Source of the DNA: Blattamonas nauphoetae
Taxonomy: Eukaryota; Preaxostyla; Oxymonadida
NCBI GenBank assembly: GCA_033064195.1
Contig: JARBJD010000041.1
Span: 186,001 to 250,000, forward strand
Length of the DNA: 64,000 nt
Direction of reading: 5' to 3'
Numbering within the stretch: the stretch's first letter is position 1; each line of letters begins with the position of its first letter. This document shows positions 50,162 to 62,186 of the stretch, in pieces. The position numbers and the translations under genes are program-made. The notes below the pieces were generated by a model. It saw only the letters and a program-made list of their open reading frames with translations. It ran no database searches and had not been told where the DNA came from.

Positions 50162-51000
50162 TTGATCCAGCTCCAGGCACTTCTCCAAGAAGACCTTCAC
50201 TACTCGCAACGACTCACAGCACGAATCACAAACTCTCATCGCGATACAATTCAAAAATACCTGTTTCATCATTTTCATCTCATCAAGAGTTCTACGCTGG
50301 ATCCCACATACACTTACAGATGCACAGAAGGCCGATCGTGTTCAATTTCGATCTGCTTGTGACTGGCGACGAATCTTGGGTCAGATGGAGAACTGAGTTC
50401 GATTTTATAAGGATGGACCCCGATTTAGAGCGACCAGTTCGGGAGCGACCGGCGATCAACACCGAAAAAACAATGTTGGTCCTCTTTTTTACCCCTCGTC
50501 TCACATACATCCATCTCGTTCCTCGAGGCCAGAAAATTAATGCTGTATACTTCCGAACACAAAGTATTCAACCACTACGAACAAAATTCAATGCATTTCA
50601 AGGAGGGATCTTCGAAAACTTTCCCTTGTCCATCCATATGGACAATGTTCCTGCCCATAACGCCAATCAAACACGCAATGCACTCGCCGAACTATATTTC
50701 CCTCAGGATCAACCATCCCCCATATTCCCCTGACCTGGCCCCATGTGCTTTTTGGGCATTCGGGGAACTTTTAAACATATTTAAAGCGAAGACAAAGCAA
50801 CAACGATGCAGACCTCTTGGGACACATCACAGCATTTCTGGCACTGCAAGATCGGGCTACACGCATTCGAGTGTTCAAAAACATGATGGCACGATGTCAT
50901 CACATCATCGCTCGGGATGGCGACTACATTTAAGCTCACAAGGGTTTTTGCTTCAATTTCTTGCTTTTTTTGCCATCTTCACGGCAAATCTGGCATTTTC
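50162..51000 (+). mobile_element. Mariner/Tc1-like transposase, frame-disrupted
   Basis: Several plus-strand frames together give a mariner-type transposase. An N-terminal helix-turn-helix-like stretch (LLQEDLHYSQRLTARITNSH) is followed, in another frame, by LTDAQKADRVQF. The DDE catalytic core follows: VTGDESWV (first Asp), SIHMDNVPAHNA (second Asp) and HPPYSPDLAPCAFWAFGELL (third Asp, D34D spacing style). At least two changes of frame are needed, so the gene is dead as read. Its terminal inverted repeats were not found with confidence; the element may start just after the fold-back repeat on its left. Confidence 0.72.
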
Positions 51001-51432
51001 TCCATTTGAGGCTGAGGATCACGACAAGATTTTCAAGATTTCGTTTGTGTGTCCTCTCCTTCAGCAACCATCGACAATCTCCGAATCCATCAGTTGAAAA
51101 AACAGTATTTTATCATTTTGTTCTCATTTCACAACTAAATCTTATAGATCATCCTCATTGTTTTGTTCATACATTTCACGCTCCATGTTCATTGCTTCAC
51201 TTTTTTCAAGAGAACAAAATGAAAGATATTGCTATGCTATGTCGCTTTCTTTGCTACAATTTTCGATTCATCTCTTGTTCACTGAAAAATCCGACCATCT
51301 GTGACCTCAACTTGAGTATGGGTTTATGATCGAATCGCCAAAAGTCCAGAAGATAAGGCGGTGACAGCATCCTTGCATACAGTCTTCTCAGATGAAATTC
51401 TCGCCTAAGACTGGTTTTACTTAACAATCTAT

Positions 51433-53890
51433 ATGCGAATTCCTCCGAAGTGTTCAAATCCAAAATGTTCAAACCGAATGTCATTTCTTGGAAAGCCAGG
51501 AGGGAAAAGAACATTCAGATGCAGTGAATGCCGGAGGACTAGGAATATTCTGGCCGGAACTCCATTCTACAAGAATAGAATCGGGATCGGACAATGCCCG
51601 AAGATTGGTCTTCCTTTTTGGATGGGCTATACTCAAGTTGGCTCGTCAGTGTTGACGGAAAAGACGAAGATACTCCTGGGAATTTATATCATGTTTTCCG
51701 AAGGGCATGTTTCGACTCATTAGCTGCAGAACAAACTCAGATAGATGGTCCTGGTAGGATCATCGAGATCGACGAGGCTGTGTGGAGGCGTAGGAAATAC
51801 CGCCGTAGAAGAGTGCCCATGAAGCAGGTGTGGATATTTGGCGGTGTGGAGCGGCGATCGGGATCGGACGAACCTCGTTCCTTTCTCTGCGTGGTTTCTG
51901 ATCGATCGGCTGTGACATTGAACCGCTGATCACCGATAATATCGCAGCTGGAACAACTATGTATTCCGACGAATGGAAAGCCTACAACAATACAGGGTGG
52001 TTCACCCATATTAAGAATCACTTTTTCATTTCCCAGTCGTCTCATCGGAAAACCCTTCGATGATCTTTAGATGATAGACGACGTTCCTTCTCATCTTCTT
52101 GCTCCATTTGTGCGAAGCTTTTTGACATCATTCAAAAGTACGACTGTCACATACGAATACCTTTTATTGACCACTCTTGCCACGGCTTGAGCAATGATTC
52201 CGACAAGACTGTTTTATCATGTCATGCACTAATTCTAGAGAAAGGTCGATTCATTTCCCAACCATGAGAGGAGATTGGTTTTGAATGTTGGTCTTCGGAC
52301 TTTTGAATGATGTTAAAAATTCTCACCCATTTCATCAATTTCTGGAAGTTTCGGTGAAAGCGCCCCATTCTTTGAAATGGCCTCCGAAGAGGCAGCTCGA
52401 ATCGATAGATGGTTGGTCTACCACGAATGGATGAACGAATCAGAGACACAGGACATCAAAACACGTGTGGCAGTGAGTCGTGGTTCAGATGCTCCGCATC
52501 CCTCGACAGTATACCGCTACGTGAGCGAACTTGAGAAGGAACACTTTTCTTTTGATCGAAGACAACAGGTAGGGCCAGGATTGGACCCAGAGAAGATTTG
52601 GGCTGTTGAAGAAGCCGTGGAAGAACAGAAGTCCGCAAGATTAAGGATGCTATCGATTATCGCTGGAATCAACCATCGAGCTGTCACCGTCGCAATCTAT
52701 GAATACCTTCATCTCACCAAAATCCACAAGAAATGGATTCCACACGAGCTCTCACAACAAAATAAGAACGATCGAGTCCATCTTGCAGGAAAAATACTGA
52801 AAATCTTTCAAAGTCGTGCCCGATACAACTACGCAGGTATTAGAACTGGAGATGAGACTTGGGTTTCTTATCACAACGAATACGATTGGTCTTGGTGGCG
52901 AAAGGTTCAACTCGGCAAGAGAAAGCACGATTGACCATTGCCTCCAAAAAAGTTATGATCTCTGTATTCTTTTCGGTTGATGGAATACATGTCATTGATG
53001 CTCTTCCGAACGGCCAAACGATAAACGCTTTCTATTTCATAACTATGATACTCACTCCATTAAACACATCCTTCAAATCAATCGTGAAACCACTTTTTCC
53101 AATATCCGTACACTTCGACAATGCCGGACCTAACAAGACAAAACAAACAACGGACTTTCTCTGTCGCTCGTGCCGAACAGTGATGCCACACCCGCCATAC
53201 AGCCCGTATGTGGTGCCGTGTGACTTCTCTCTATTTGGATCTCTGAAGCACAAACTGAAAGGAAAAACCTTCCAAAGTCATACCGATGCACTGAAAGCTG
53301 TCAAACACGTTCTCTTGTCACTCACAACTTAAGTTAGGATCCACATAGTTAGAAATTGGGAAGAACGTTTGGAGAGACTCGCTGATTCAGATGGAGGCTA
53401 TCAAAAACCGTTTTCTTCTTTATCAATTCACATTTACGATTCATTTTACTCCAGATTTTCTCAAATGAATGATCCATTATCCTTTCACAGAGTCGGTATC
53501 AAACGCAACAGATGAGGATGGGTTCTGATCTGTTCGAACGAAAAGAAAGTTGAATAAAAGAAATGATCTGTTCGTTCAAGTGCAATCAGACAAAATGTCT
53601 CGTGAACATCGATATCTCTTTTCTTTTTGAGTAGTGTCAACCATATCAATTCTAAGATTGGGTGAACCACCCTGTTTACCAAAAATTCCAGGCAAGCAAT
53701 TCAAACACCAGATTGTAAATCACTCACGCAACTTCGTGAACCCTGCGGATGGAACTTGGTCTAATACATTGAAGCCCTCTGGTCACAACTTCGAAGATTC
53801 TTCCCTAATCGTGGCACTAGCTTTAAATTACTTGAAGAGTATCTTGCCGCATTCATGAAATACATGTGTACTCCATGAAAACAGACTGAA
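51433..53890 (+). mobile_element. Merlin (IS1016/IS1595-like) transposon, split by a mariner insertion
   Basis: The left part (51433-51990) has a zinc-ribbon (CSNPKCSNRMSF then FRCSECRRTRN) and, after a frame change, the ISXO2-like DDE domain: GPGRIIEIDEAVWRRRKYRR, VWIFGGVERRSG, and LITDNIAAGTTMYSDEWKAY after another frame change. The frame breaks off at a TA (51991-51992) where a mariner-like element starts. Immediately after that element, at 53677, the same protein resumes with FKHQIVNHSRNFV and, after one more frame change, TIEALWSQLRRFFPN and LLEEYLAAFMKYM, the normal Merlin C-terminus. So the Merlin copy was in place first. Terminal inverted repeats of the Merlin itself were not identified. 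Confidence 0.85.
51993..53676 (+). mobile_element. Mariner-like element nested inside the Merlin, 1.68 kb
   Basis: Left end CAGGGTGGTTCACCCA (51993) and right end TGGGTGAACCACCCTG (53659-53674) are inverted repeats extending imperfectly to about 26 bp. TA flanks both sides (51991-51992, 53677-53678), the standard Tc1/mariner target duplication. Inside, 52377-52934 encodes the DNA-binding half and first catalytic motif (WIPHELSQQNKNDRV, TGDETWVSYHNEYDW), and 52935-53332 in another frame encodes the rest (SVHFDNAGPNKT, HPPYSPYVVPCDFSLFG). One frame change separates them, and the expected third catalytic Asp in YSPD is Tyr, so the copy should be inactive. It is not a close copy of the mariner at 50.2 kb. 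Confidence 0.88.
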
Positions 53891-54201
53891 TAGTCTGTTC
53901 ACCAACCAGAACTTGATGAAAAGGAGACTCTAAATGAATCAGGGACTGAACAGAAAAATCTCCATTTGATGAACGTCACGATGATTGACACGATCTACAC
54001 TTCAACAACCACAACTCCTCAAAAAACATCCTATCCTCTTTCTTTATGCTGATTCACTCCAATTATCCCGAATCAATTCTCCTTTTTGATCCAAATAGGA
54101 CAATCTTGTACTCGTGAAAGAAACGGCACCCATACTCTGGTGAGGGTCACAGATATTTGGATTAATCACACTTCGAGAAAATCAAAGAATATGAACCATG
54201 C

Positions 54202-54990
54202 GTGCTCAAAATCAGATTTTTGATGAAAAAATACAACCCAAACCAAGTAGGAGAATGGATGTGGGAAAAGAGAAAGAACAGGGTGACGAAAAGAGCCGTG
54301 TTCTATGAGTTCAATAGAGATCATGGGGAGTGGCCTTTCACAGAGTCTGCCTTTCGGAAAGCCACCAAAAGACTTGGAAGGGCGAAGAGAAGATCTACTA
54401 TCTGGAATCGGTGCGATCGCCTCAAATACGTGGGGAAAGTGCGGGCACAGATGATCGGCACTCTCCAACTTTTTCCTGATGTAATACTGGATGAAGATGG
54501 AATACTGGAACTGCATCGTCAGCAGGCACTCATTCAACGGAAAAACGTGGAGGACACTATCGAAGCTTGTCAAGCGGGCGAACTAGTCATCATTATCGAC
54601 TTCAAAGAAAACTGGAAAATGATTCTCCGTGAAGATCAACGAAATTGGATTTCACCCATGATATATCCGAAGTCCTGAACCATGACGACTTTTTTTGTTG
54701 TTTCCGTGCTGTCTTCCCTTCTCTCAACTCAACCATGCCGCGAAGTCTCATTAATTCTAAATGGTTCTGACACGGGACAGCATTTTCGCAATAAAACCGT
54801 CTTGTATTTCCTCATTCTTCATTGAACATAGACCCACCCAACTCTCATAAGACATGTCGTCTTCTACCATGTAGGAAATGGCAAATCGCGGGTTGGCTCA
54901 TCCTTCGGGTATCTTTCAAACATAGTGAGAGATAATCTTGGAGATTGTGTGATCTGCATATTACAAGACTTCGTCCACTTTTTCTACACA
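54202..54990 (+). pseudogene. Relic of an unclassified DDE-type transposase
   Basis: The open frame 54202-54678 encodes about 159 residues with basic helices and an internal stretch ELVIIIDFKENWKMILRED. Following frames give REVSLILNGSDTGQHFRNKT, LYFLI and then RHVVFYHVGNGKSRVGSSFG. A first acidic motif, a second Asp in a SDTGQHF context and a G-x-GKS-x-V-x-x-x-FG motif recall eukaryotic transposases with a GHGK block near the last catalytic residue. I cannot name the superfamily. The frame is broken at least twice. A host-gene origin for the first ORF is possible but less likely, given the surrounding transposons. Confidence 0.45.
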
Positions 54991-55119
54991 CTACAGGTAT
55001 AAACAATACTCTCACCTCATCACATTTACGAGCACTTCACCCCTCCTCCACCATCTCCTATTCCTGGTCTTAAACTACGATCAGAAAAGATACTGTCAGA
55101 ATTGTGGAAACCAAGCGAA

Positions 55120-55255
55120 TGAAAATGGTGTGAACTGATTCCATGCGATTTTTGGTTGTGGAGTGCGATGGTGGAGCGTGTTTTCCCAGCTGACCGTCGG
55201 GATGTGGATCCTTTGAAAGAGCATATTGTGCATGCAGTTGAAGAGTTTTCGGGAT
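55120..55255 (+). mobile_element. 3' fragment of another mariner/Tc1-like transposase
   Basis: The plus strand reads ELIPCDFWLWSAMVERVFP followed by HIVHAVEEFSG and a stop, the usual C-terminal end of mariner/Tc1 transposases after the last catalytic residue (PCDFxLW). Nothing upstream completes it. The large minus-strand frame here (55026-55772) is a shadow. Confidence 0.5.
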
Positions 55256-56445
55256 GACTGGTGGGAAATGTGAACATATTGCGATTAATCGGGAAGAGAA
55301 GCGCATGAGAAAAAACAATCAAACCATCCCCGAAACCCTCATTAACGAGAAGAGGATCTTCCAATTCCACACAAGGCGTGCGCAGACCAAGAGAGATTAT
55401 TTTAATGCTCTTCGTTACAATCCGAAACAAATCTCCATTATTTTGCTCCTGTACTGAATCATGACGCCTTTTTCGTCTTTCTGTTTTTTCAGGTACCCAA
55501 GAAGAAACCAGTCGCCTGAAAACCAGTACGAAATAACAAATTGGGAGTTTAGAATTGACCCACGTCTGTTTTATCCCCGAATCACAAAAATGTTGACAAA
55601 CAAGAATGAGCAAAGGTGGAGGGTGATTGTGCCCAAAGAGACAGAATCGCCCACGAGAATATGGATGGTTGTCGTTGAAATGATTGTATCTAAAATGTTC
55701 GAATAACAAAAATAAGGATCTGGCAAAAATTTCCATCAAAATTTGTTCACGGGTTGTTGAGATGTTGTCCAAATGAACTGATTGAAAAGGCTACATGCAT
55801 GCAAAGTGTAGTTTTCTCAGCGAGTTCCTGGCATTTTTTTGGAATTTAATGTTTTTCTTAGTTGGACGATAACTATCTGTTTTTGAGAAAATCTCGATTT
55901 ATGGCGGGTTAATGAATTTCGGCGCCTTTCTGACGGCACAATTAGTTTGACCAAGATATTGTCTGTTTCGGCTGTGTGATGAGACGAGAGTCGAAGAATT
56001 GTGTCCGAGTTTTTTGGATGTCAATAATTCTCACCCGCATGGATGCAGAGTCCATTTGGAGGAGGGTAGACGCTGGTCCAAGATGATGGACCTCTCATCG
56101 TGAAACGATTAATGGCACTACTACGTCTCATAAAAAAATGGTTTCAAAAAGACTTCGAGAGAGTCGCTCCCCTCCCATGGCCATGGATGTCAAAAGATCA
56201 GTGTTGAAGTCAAGCCATTCCGGACCAAGGTTCACATTTTTGACCAAAGCCACCGACAAGCATGAGCCGCCATTGACATTGACTAAAAGAATTAAGGTGA
56301 GGCCGCTCATTTCCATGTCCTCTGGAATGATCGGTCCGATCTCTTCTCAAAGAGCGACAACATTTGGCGTGCTCAATCGTTTGAGAGAATAGTTTGTTTT
56401 GTCCAAATTCAAAACCAACACCAGGCTGAACTGACGGTATGTTAA

Positions 56446-56476
56446 AAGATCATTCCAACGTTGAAGGAATGATCTT
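56446..56476. repeat. Perfect 11-bp hairpin
   Basis: AAGATCATTCC and GGAATGATCTT are perfect inverse complements with a 9-nt loop, followed shortly by CTTTTT. It resembles a structured 3'-end signal or a small palindromic repeat. No gene can be tied to it. Confidence 0.5.
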
Positions 56477-56679
56477 GAGGCTTTTTAGATGATTAGTGTG
56501 TCGGCATTCGTGTCCTCGTTTGAGTAGTCTGAGCGAGGAGGAAAATTTTCGATTGGCAATGAGTCCTGATTCGATTATACATTTGTACTTCATCTGGGAG
56601 TCGAATGTGATTCTGGCTAAACGTTCCCCTTCATGAGCGATTTGGCGACAAAACAGAATGTGGTGAACAAAACAGTTGA

Positions 56680-57377
56680 GGAAGAAGAAGAGTCATCGTC
56701 TTTGAGACGTTTTCGGTGCATTCGCGGCTTTTTGGGCCACCATTCGTTCGTTTTCTTCATGCTTTTTTCAGAGTATTTTGAGGTTTTCTCCCGACACAGG
56801 CGTTTCGGCACGGATTCAATTATCCTTTTTCTTAGTTTGACCAATCTATCGTTTTCAACCCCCATGTGACAGATTTATGAAAAGTTCGGGTTTTAGAGAC
56901 TACAATTTAGTTAAATGGTGAGAAAAAGAAGAAAGAATCGGCACACCATTCAATCGCCGACGAGAGGGAGATAGTTGATGCTGTTATCAAAGATTCACGA
57001 GCAGGAAAATCTTGGCTACGCACCACAGGAGGAGAGGAAGCGAATTGAAAACTTAAACCACGCGATTTGGGTCGTATGCAACTCTCTGTGGATGATACTT
57101 CACCAAGTATGAAGCAGACGTGAGAACGATGTCGAAATCTACAAAAGAGTCAACAGAGTTGAAGAATCAGTTTTGAGAATTGATTTCTTACGGTGTGAAG
57201 TCAATTGGTTTAGACATTCGTCGACAGCCAAATTTATCATGCAATCTGAAAAATATAAACGGAACCAACAACGCAGAAGAAAGCATGAAGAAAACGAACG
57301 CAAAATGGCACAAAATGCCAAAAAACCGCGAATGCACCGAAAACTTCTCAAAGACGATGACTCTTCCTCTTCCTAAA
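56680..57377. repeat. Fold-back repeat with about 90-bp inverted arms
   Basis: The arm at 56680-56770 (containing GAGTCATCGTCTTTGAGA and TTCGGTGCATTCGCGG) is repeated in inverse orientation at 57283-57377 with few differences. Between the arms is the right half of the CGACACAGGCG-type MITE (56776-56870) and a non-coding interior. The layout is that of a non-autonomous inverted-repeat transposon of about 700 bp. Confidence 0.65.
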
Positions 57378-57751
57378 CGTTTTTCCCTTAACATTTCTTC
57401 TCCACTTGTCTCCTCGCCAAACACATCACAACATCCCGATCGTCCACATGGCGAGCGATTTGGACAACAATCGAACTGCTCTACCCAATCATGGCGAGTA
57501 TCTTCTGTCGCCCTCTCCACGAACGCTTGCCAGAACCTCCAAACGTACCCGGTAGAAAAAGAGATGGATATTCCGCTTTGAGGCCTTCCGCAATGGCGGC
57601 CAGGATGTCTTTGGGTATCCCCACGAGAGGAGGAGGGGCAGGAGGAACCAATAAGTCCTTAGTATTTGTTTCGACCCCAGGTTCCGGGTTGTTGACACGG
57701 ACCGGGTTAATGACACATCCATGAGATCAAAATGAACCGGCTATACTTTTT

Positions 57752-58663
57752 TTACTCAGACCTGATCTCATCGAAGAGGGGCCGAAGGTTTGGATAGCAC
57801 CTACTGGAAGGGCGGTGCTTCCACAGTGCACGGAAACGGTCGTCTGAGGCCACACAGCTTTCCGTCAGACATAGAAATACTGTAGCAAGAACAGTTTGCC
57901 AGAATGAATTGCGGTTTCGCAGTTCTCCTTGGCATTGAATTTGAAAAGATCCGGCCGTGAACCAGAATTGTTCAATCGGAACGTACTGTTTAGGTTCCAC
58001 GATGAATTTGTGGACTGAATTGTTACAGTTGACGACGTGACGAAATTTTAGTTCCATTGCCATTGGCGAGGCGGGGTTGTCCTGAGCTTTTCCAAAACTT
58101 CTGCAGAAAGAGCACGACCGATTGGTGTGGCTAGTAAAGTTGAAACAGACTGCCGAAACAAAATCTGCTTCTCGATCTGAACGTCACATTCTGAAGTAAG
58201 TGTTACTACGTCCTCAGAAGCCTGAACAAACTCCAGAATACGATCCATAGACTCCCGAAGTGACGTGGTCTCACTTGTTGGTTTTTCGGTGTTCAGTTGG
58301 ATTTGTATTTCGGGTCCGGTGTGAACGAACGATGGAATGAAGTCCCGAAAAAAGAAGAAAGAAGGAATAGAACTGCAAATATGAAGACGTACATTTGAAA
58401 GATACCGATTTTAGCGAGGACTTCCGGATGGGACCGCTTTTTTTGAAGCTCGTTTTGCCATCTAGATCCTTTATCTTGATGGATGCGACACCGCTTTTGT
58501 TTGATGTGGAGAGAAGAATGCAATCCATAGTAACTTCCGTGTTCCTTGGTGATTGATCGATTACCCTGAGCAAATGTGCAAACACACCCTGAACAGTGTG
58601 TGCTGGACAAAAAGTGCGTCAGCACAACATTCACACTTTCTTGATTCCAAAAAAAAGGGTCCA
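57752..58663 (-). other. Minus-strand short open frames of unknown nature
   Basis: Three adjacent minus-strand frames (58271-58585, 58048-58248, 57752-58063) are open and two overlap, as if one gene had been frame-shifted or spliced. Readings such as SAEVLEKLRTTPPRQWQWN and KFIVEPKQYVPIEQFWF look more protein-like than chance, but I recognise no family and no clean splice sites. It may be a decayed or lineage-specific gene. Confidence 0.3.
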
Positions 58664-59171
58664 AAAAAGTTACTCCGATTATTGAAACTTTAGAGACTTT
58701 TCCCCGTGATCTTTAACTGAAAATTTCCTCTATTTCGATATATAGAATGTCATTTTGTCAGTTTATCTCTTCATCCCCAACTATTCATCGGATCCGTTCC
58801 TATCATCAATTCCCTCCATCGTCGTGAAAAGAGACAAGGTTAACAAACTGTTGGACATTGTTTTCATGTGATATCTTCTGATTTGTGAATTTGAGATTTG
58901 TTTCACTCGATTGAGCCTAGTTATTCATGGATTAGATCATCCTCCAGACTCTGTGCTGAATTTCAGAAATGATGGGCCCAAAGTGCACAAGATCGAACAA
59001 CATGCACAAACCACCACAAACACAACATCCAACACAATGACTTCTGAAAAGATTAATCAAAAGCTAGGGTGTTTTCTCTTCTCTCTCTCATCCTTCTTCT
59101 CCTTTTTTTGCTCTATATCTCATCTCTCACTCATAGATTGTGACCGTAACGGGGAACATTGTTGTGTCGGA

Positions 59172-59740
59172 ATGGTATGTCCCCCTCTCGTTTACCTCTC
59201 TTTTATGGACTGTCCACTGATTTAGAACATCATTAAAGATGGATGGAATCTGGAATGAGTTGGATCAGTCTGCCAGACACGATCGGTAAATCAAATGCTG
59301 AAATGATCTCACCGTACGTCGCCCTCTCTTTTTCTCTCCCTCTTTATTGTTTTTTTCGAAGTTAGGACTTAATTATTGATAGATTGAAAAAGCAAAGTGA
59401 ATGATCATTCTGGCCGTCACGATCGGGCAGGGTCATGCTGAAGAGCGCACACCGTATGCTTCCCTCTCTGTTTACATCTCCATTTATTGTTTCTTCTCTA
59501 TTTTTAAGACCTAATTACCAGTCGATACGGAGTAAAAAGACTCTGATCTAACCTGTTGTCCTGATCGGACAGTGGATTGTATACTCACGCACGTCGTGTG
59601 TTTCTCTCTTTGTTTGCCTCAATCTTTATTGTTTTTCCCCTTTTGAAGACTTATTGAGCAATAGGTACCTTTAGAAATGACTCCGTTCAAACGGGCTGTC
59701 CTGATCGGACAATGTAATGCCGAAGAGCACAAACGGTATG
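59172..59740 (+). repeat. 140-bp tandem repeat, about 4 units (5 junctions)
   Basis: The junction word (G/C)GTATGT-CC-CTCTC or its variants recurs at 59172, 59313, 59453, 59593 and 59734, a spacing of 140-141 bp. Within each unit are a pyrimidine-rich stretch, TTTATTGTTTTT, a GAxTTAATTA-like word and, near the end, GATCGG(A/G)CA followed by AATGCxGAAGAG. The copies are considerably diverged, so the array is old. It ends about 100 bp before the start region of a beta-helix gene on the same strand. Confidence 0.8.
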
Positions 59741-59840
59741 TTCCTCCCTTTACTTTCATCTCATTTATCTTCTTGAATTATCATCCTCTCTCTCCTTCTG
59801 ATTCCCCTCATATCTTCCTCTCTTTTTCCTTTTCCTCGTG

Positions 59841-60990
59841 ATGTCGATTCTTTTACTCTGTCTTTGCTGTCCCTGAAGCCAAACTGTCCATATGGGAATG
59901 GAGCCGTGGTGGTGAACCTCTCCTCTACTCGTGTTATCTCAGGACAGAGCGCCAACCACACCCTTGACAATCTTGTCATCACAGTCAATGGATTGGACAG
60001 CCCTCTGTGCTCAAACAACCCCAAATGCCACACGTTGACCTACATGTCCAGTAACTCAAACAAAGATGCTAAAATTGCTGTTGAAGAAGGGACTTTTGAT
60101 GTATCCCAAACAGAAGAAGGGTTTGACGTCACATCCCGCAAGCTTGTTATCACAGGCAGTGGAATGACAAACACCATAATCAAACTGTCAAAGCCAGCCA
60201 ATCGAAGAACATCTTTCTCGGTGACATCTGGTCAATTGGCCATGATATTAATCGCGTTCTCACTCAAAGGCGGAGAGGCCGGACTTCAGTTAACAATCTT
60301 CAATCTGAACGGAAAGGGGTCGCTGACTCTCGCAGGATGCAATTTTACTCATTCAGTCAACGTGATCAAGTCCAGGTTCACCGTTATTCAGAGGGGCACA
60401 CTCAAAGTCACCAAATGTGATTTCTCGTCACTTCCATCAACCTGCACACACAATCTTGTCATAAACGTCTCACTGCAAGGGAATCTTCAGATCTTAATCG
60501 ACACTTGCGTGTTCACCTCGATCACTCTCCAAAATCCTGACGATCTCTTCCAATCTGCGGTTCTTCTTAACATCGAAGGAGATATGACCAACTACCAACT
60601 GCAAGCGCTGACATTCACAGGAGGAGCAGCATGCAAAGGTTCAGACCTTCATTTTGCGTGTCCAGATGTTGTGCCGGTTCACATCCGTTCCCACTGCAGA
60701 TTCAGCTTCAAAGACAACAAAAAGGGCAATAGACGCTTCCATGTCAAAACAGAAACAAATAGAGGATCTAAACAATTTCGTTCTTCAATGGTATTTCTCA
60801 AGACAGACGCTTTTCGTTTCAGCCACTGGAGATGACAATCGCAATGGCAAAACGGCAGAAATTGAATGCAAATCAATCAGTCGCGACGATCCTACCAATC
60901 CGTGCACCGCAGCAGGCCGACATCATAGCGCTGTGCAGGTTCGCCTTCCTATCACCGTTGGGGCTGTTCATCTCCTCGTCCGCAACTGAG
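59841..60990 (+). pseudogene. Beta-helix surface-protein gene, frame-disrupted
   Basis: The main frame, about 59864-60835, encodes a beta-helix-like protein: HTLDNLVITVNGLDS, SRKLVITGSGMTNTIIKLS, GSLTLAGCNFTHS, GTLKVTKCDFSS and GNLQILIDTCVFTS are successive strand-turn repeats. Upstream, the ATG at 59841 starts a signal-peptide-like MSILLLCLCC but in a different frame from the body. Downstream, the protein-like reading changes frame again near 60820 (SRQTLFVSATGDDNRNG) and continues only to a stop by 60989. Either the gene has suffered at least two single-base changes or small introns are misread. The family matches that of the gene at 1-815 and the remnant at 47.5-48.2 kb. Confidence 0.65.
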
Positions 60991-62186
60991 CTGTGGCTCG
61001 TCGTTCGCCTTCCGTTTCGCTGATTGCAGGCAACAACTCTATGGGAAGAATCCCTCAGCGGATCGGAAGACAGTGGCAACTCCTGATAGAACAGGAATTG
61101 CGCACCAATGATTCAGTGTTCGAGTGGAAGCTGAGAAAGAAGGCGAGAAGGAACTGAACAAGCCGCATTCGCTTTTCAAAATGAATACCCTCTCCTCTCG
61201 CTCGATCCTCCTCTACCCCAACAACCAAGTTCTCATCGTCCTTCCCGAATGATACGCAAGAGCAACTGGCCTCGACTGCACAAACCACTCCACAATGTAG
61301 TCAGAGAAGATAGTCAAGTACTGAAAGTTGAACAGAATGTGTGAGAGACGAGAACATTCACTTTAAGGATATCCATTTCATTTAGAGCCACTATTATTTT
61401 CACAGGACCATCTCGTCTCCAATATAGATTTCATGTTGCATTCTTCTGTCATTTTTCCATTGTACAATCACGACGGTTGACCAGGTTTATCCTTCCGGTT
61501 GAATTGGAACGTAATATGTGAGAAAATTGTTGAAAACTTGTTACAGCAAGCCCCCGTACCACTCATAAAAAACTTTCGTCTGGTGGATAATTAGTTGTGA
61601 ATGAGCGTCATCCTGTGGTTGATGATTTGATTTGGTGCCTCTAGAGGAAATACCGCGCTTTTTTCTCTTCTCATTTTCTCACTCTCTAGTCATTATATTG
61701 AGCGATCGGTGGATTTATTCTGAATAAAAAGGAACAAAATGTTGAACTATGATCTATCCGAAAAAAATCACAGATTTATGTAGTCAGAGTCCTCCTCATT
61801 CACGAAGTTCACAAAAAAACTGAGATACTTCGTTTTTACGAGCTGGGGTACGCTCCCAAGTTTTCAAAAATTTTCACACAAATGGGTTGATCAATCCAGA
61901 CTTAGATTCACACATTAGATGAGGTTCTACTTAACAGTTTGATCTGATTTCAACAAGTTAATCCATCTAGTATCGAAATAGAGACATATGTGACGTGTTC
62001 CGTTTCTGAACAGTGTGTGTGCTGAAAAATGACAAAATTGCGCAAAAGCTCAGGGTAATTGATCGATGTAAAACGGGAAGATACTTTTTAATGATAATGA
62101 AATCACCAACTCGAAGATCACTAGATTTGATGTGAACGAGTTTCGAATCTCTACAACTCAACTAGTTCTGAATTGTCAATTAAATA
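60991..62186. other. Region without a convincing gene
   Basis: Possible tail of the disrupted surface gene in the first 300 bp, then about 900 bp of AT-rich sequence. I see no conserved frame or RNA gene. Confidence 0.35.

Noticed and set aside
55026-55772. 248-residue minus-strand frame
   Set aside because: The plus strand carries a recognisable mariner C-terminus here; the minus frame shows no domain and has low-complexity antisense character.
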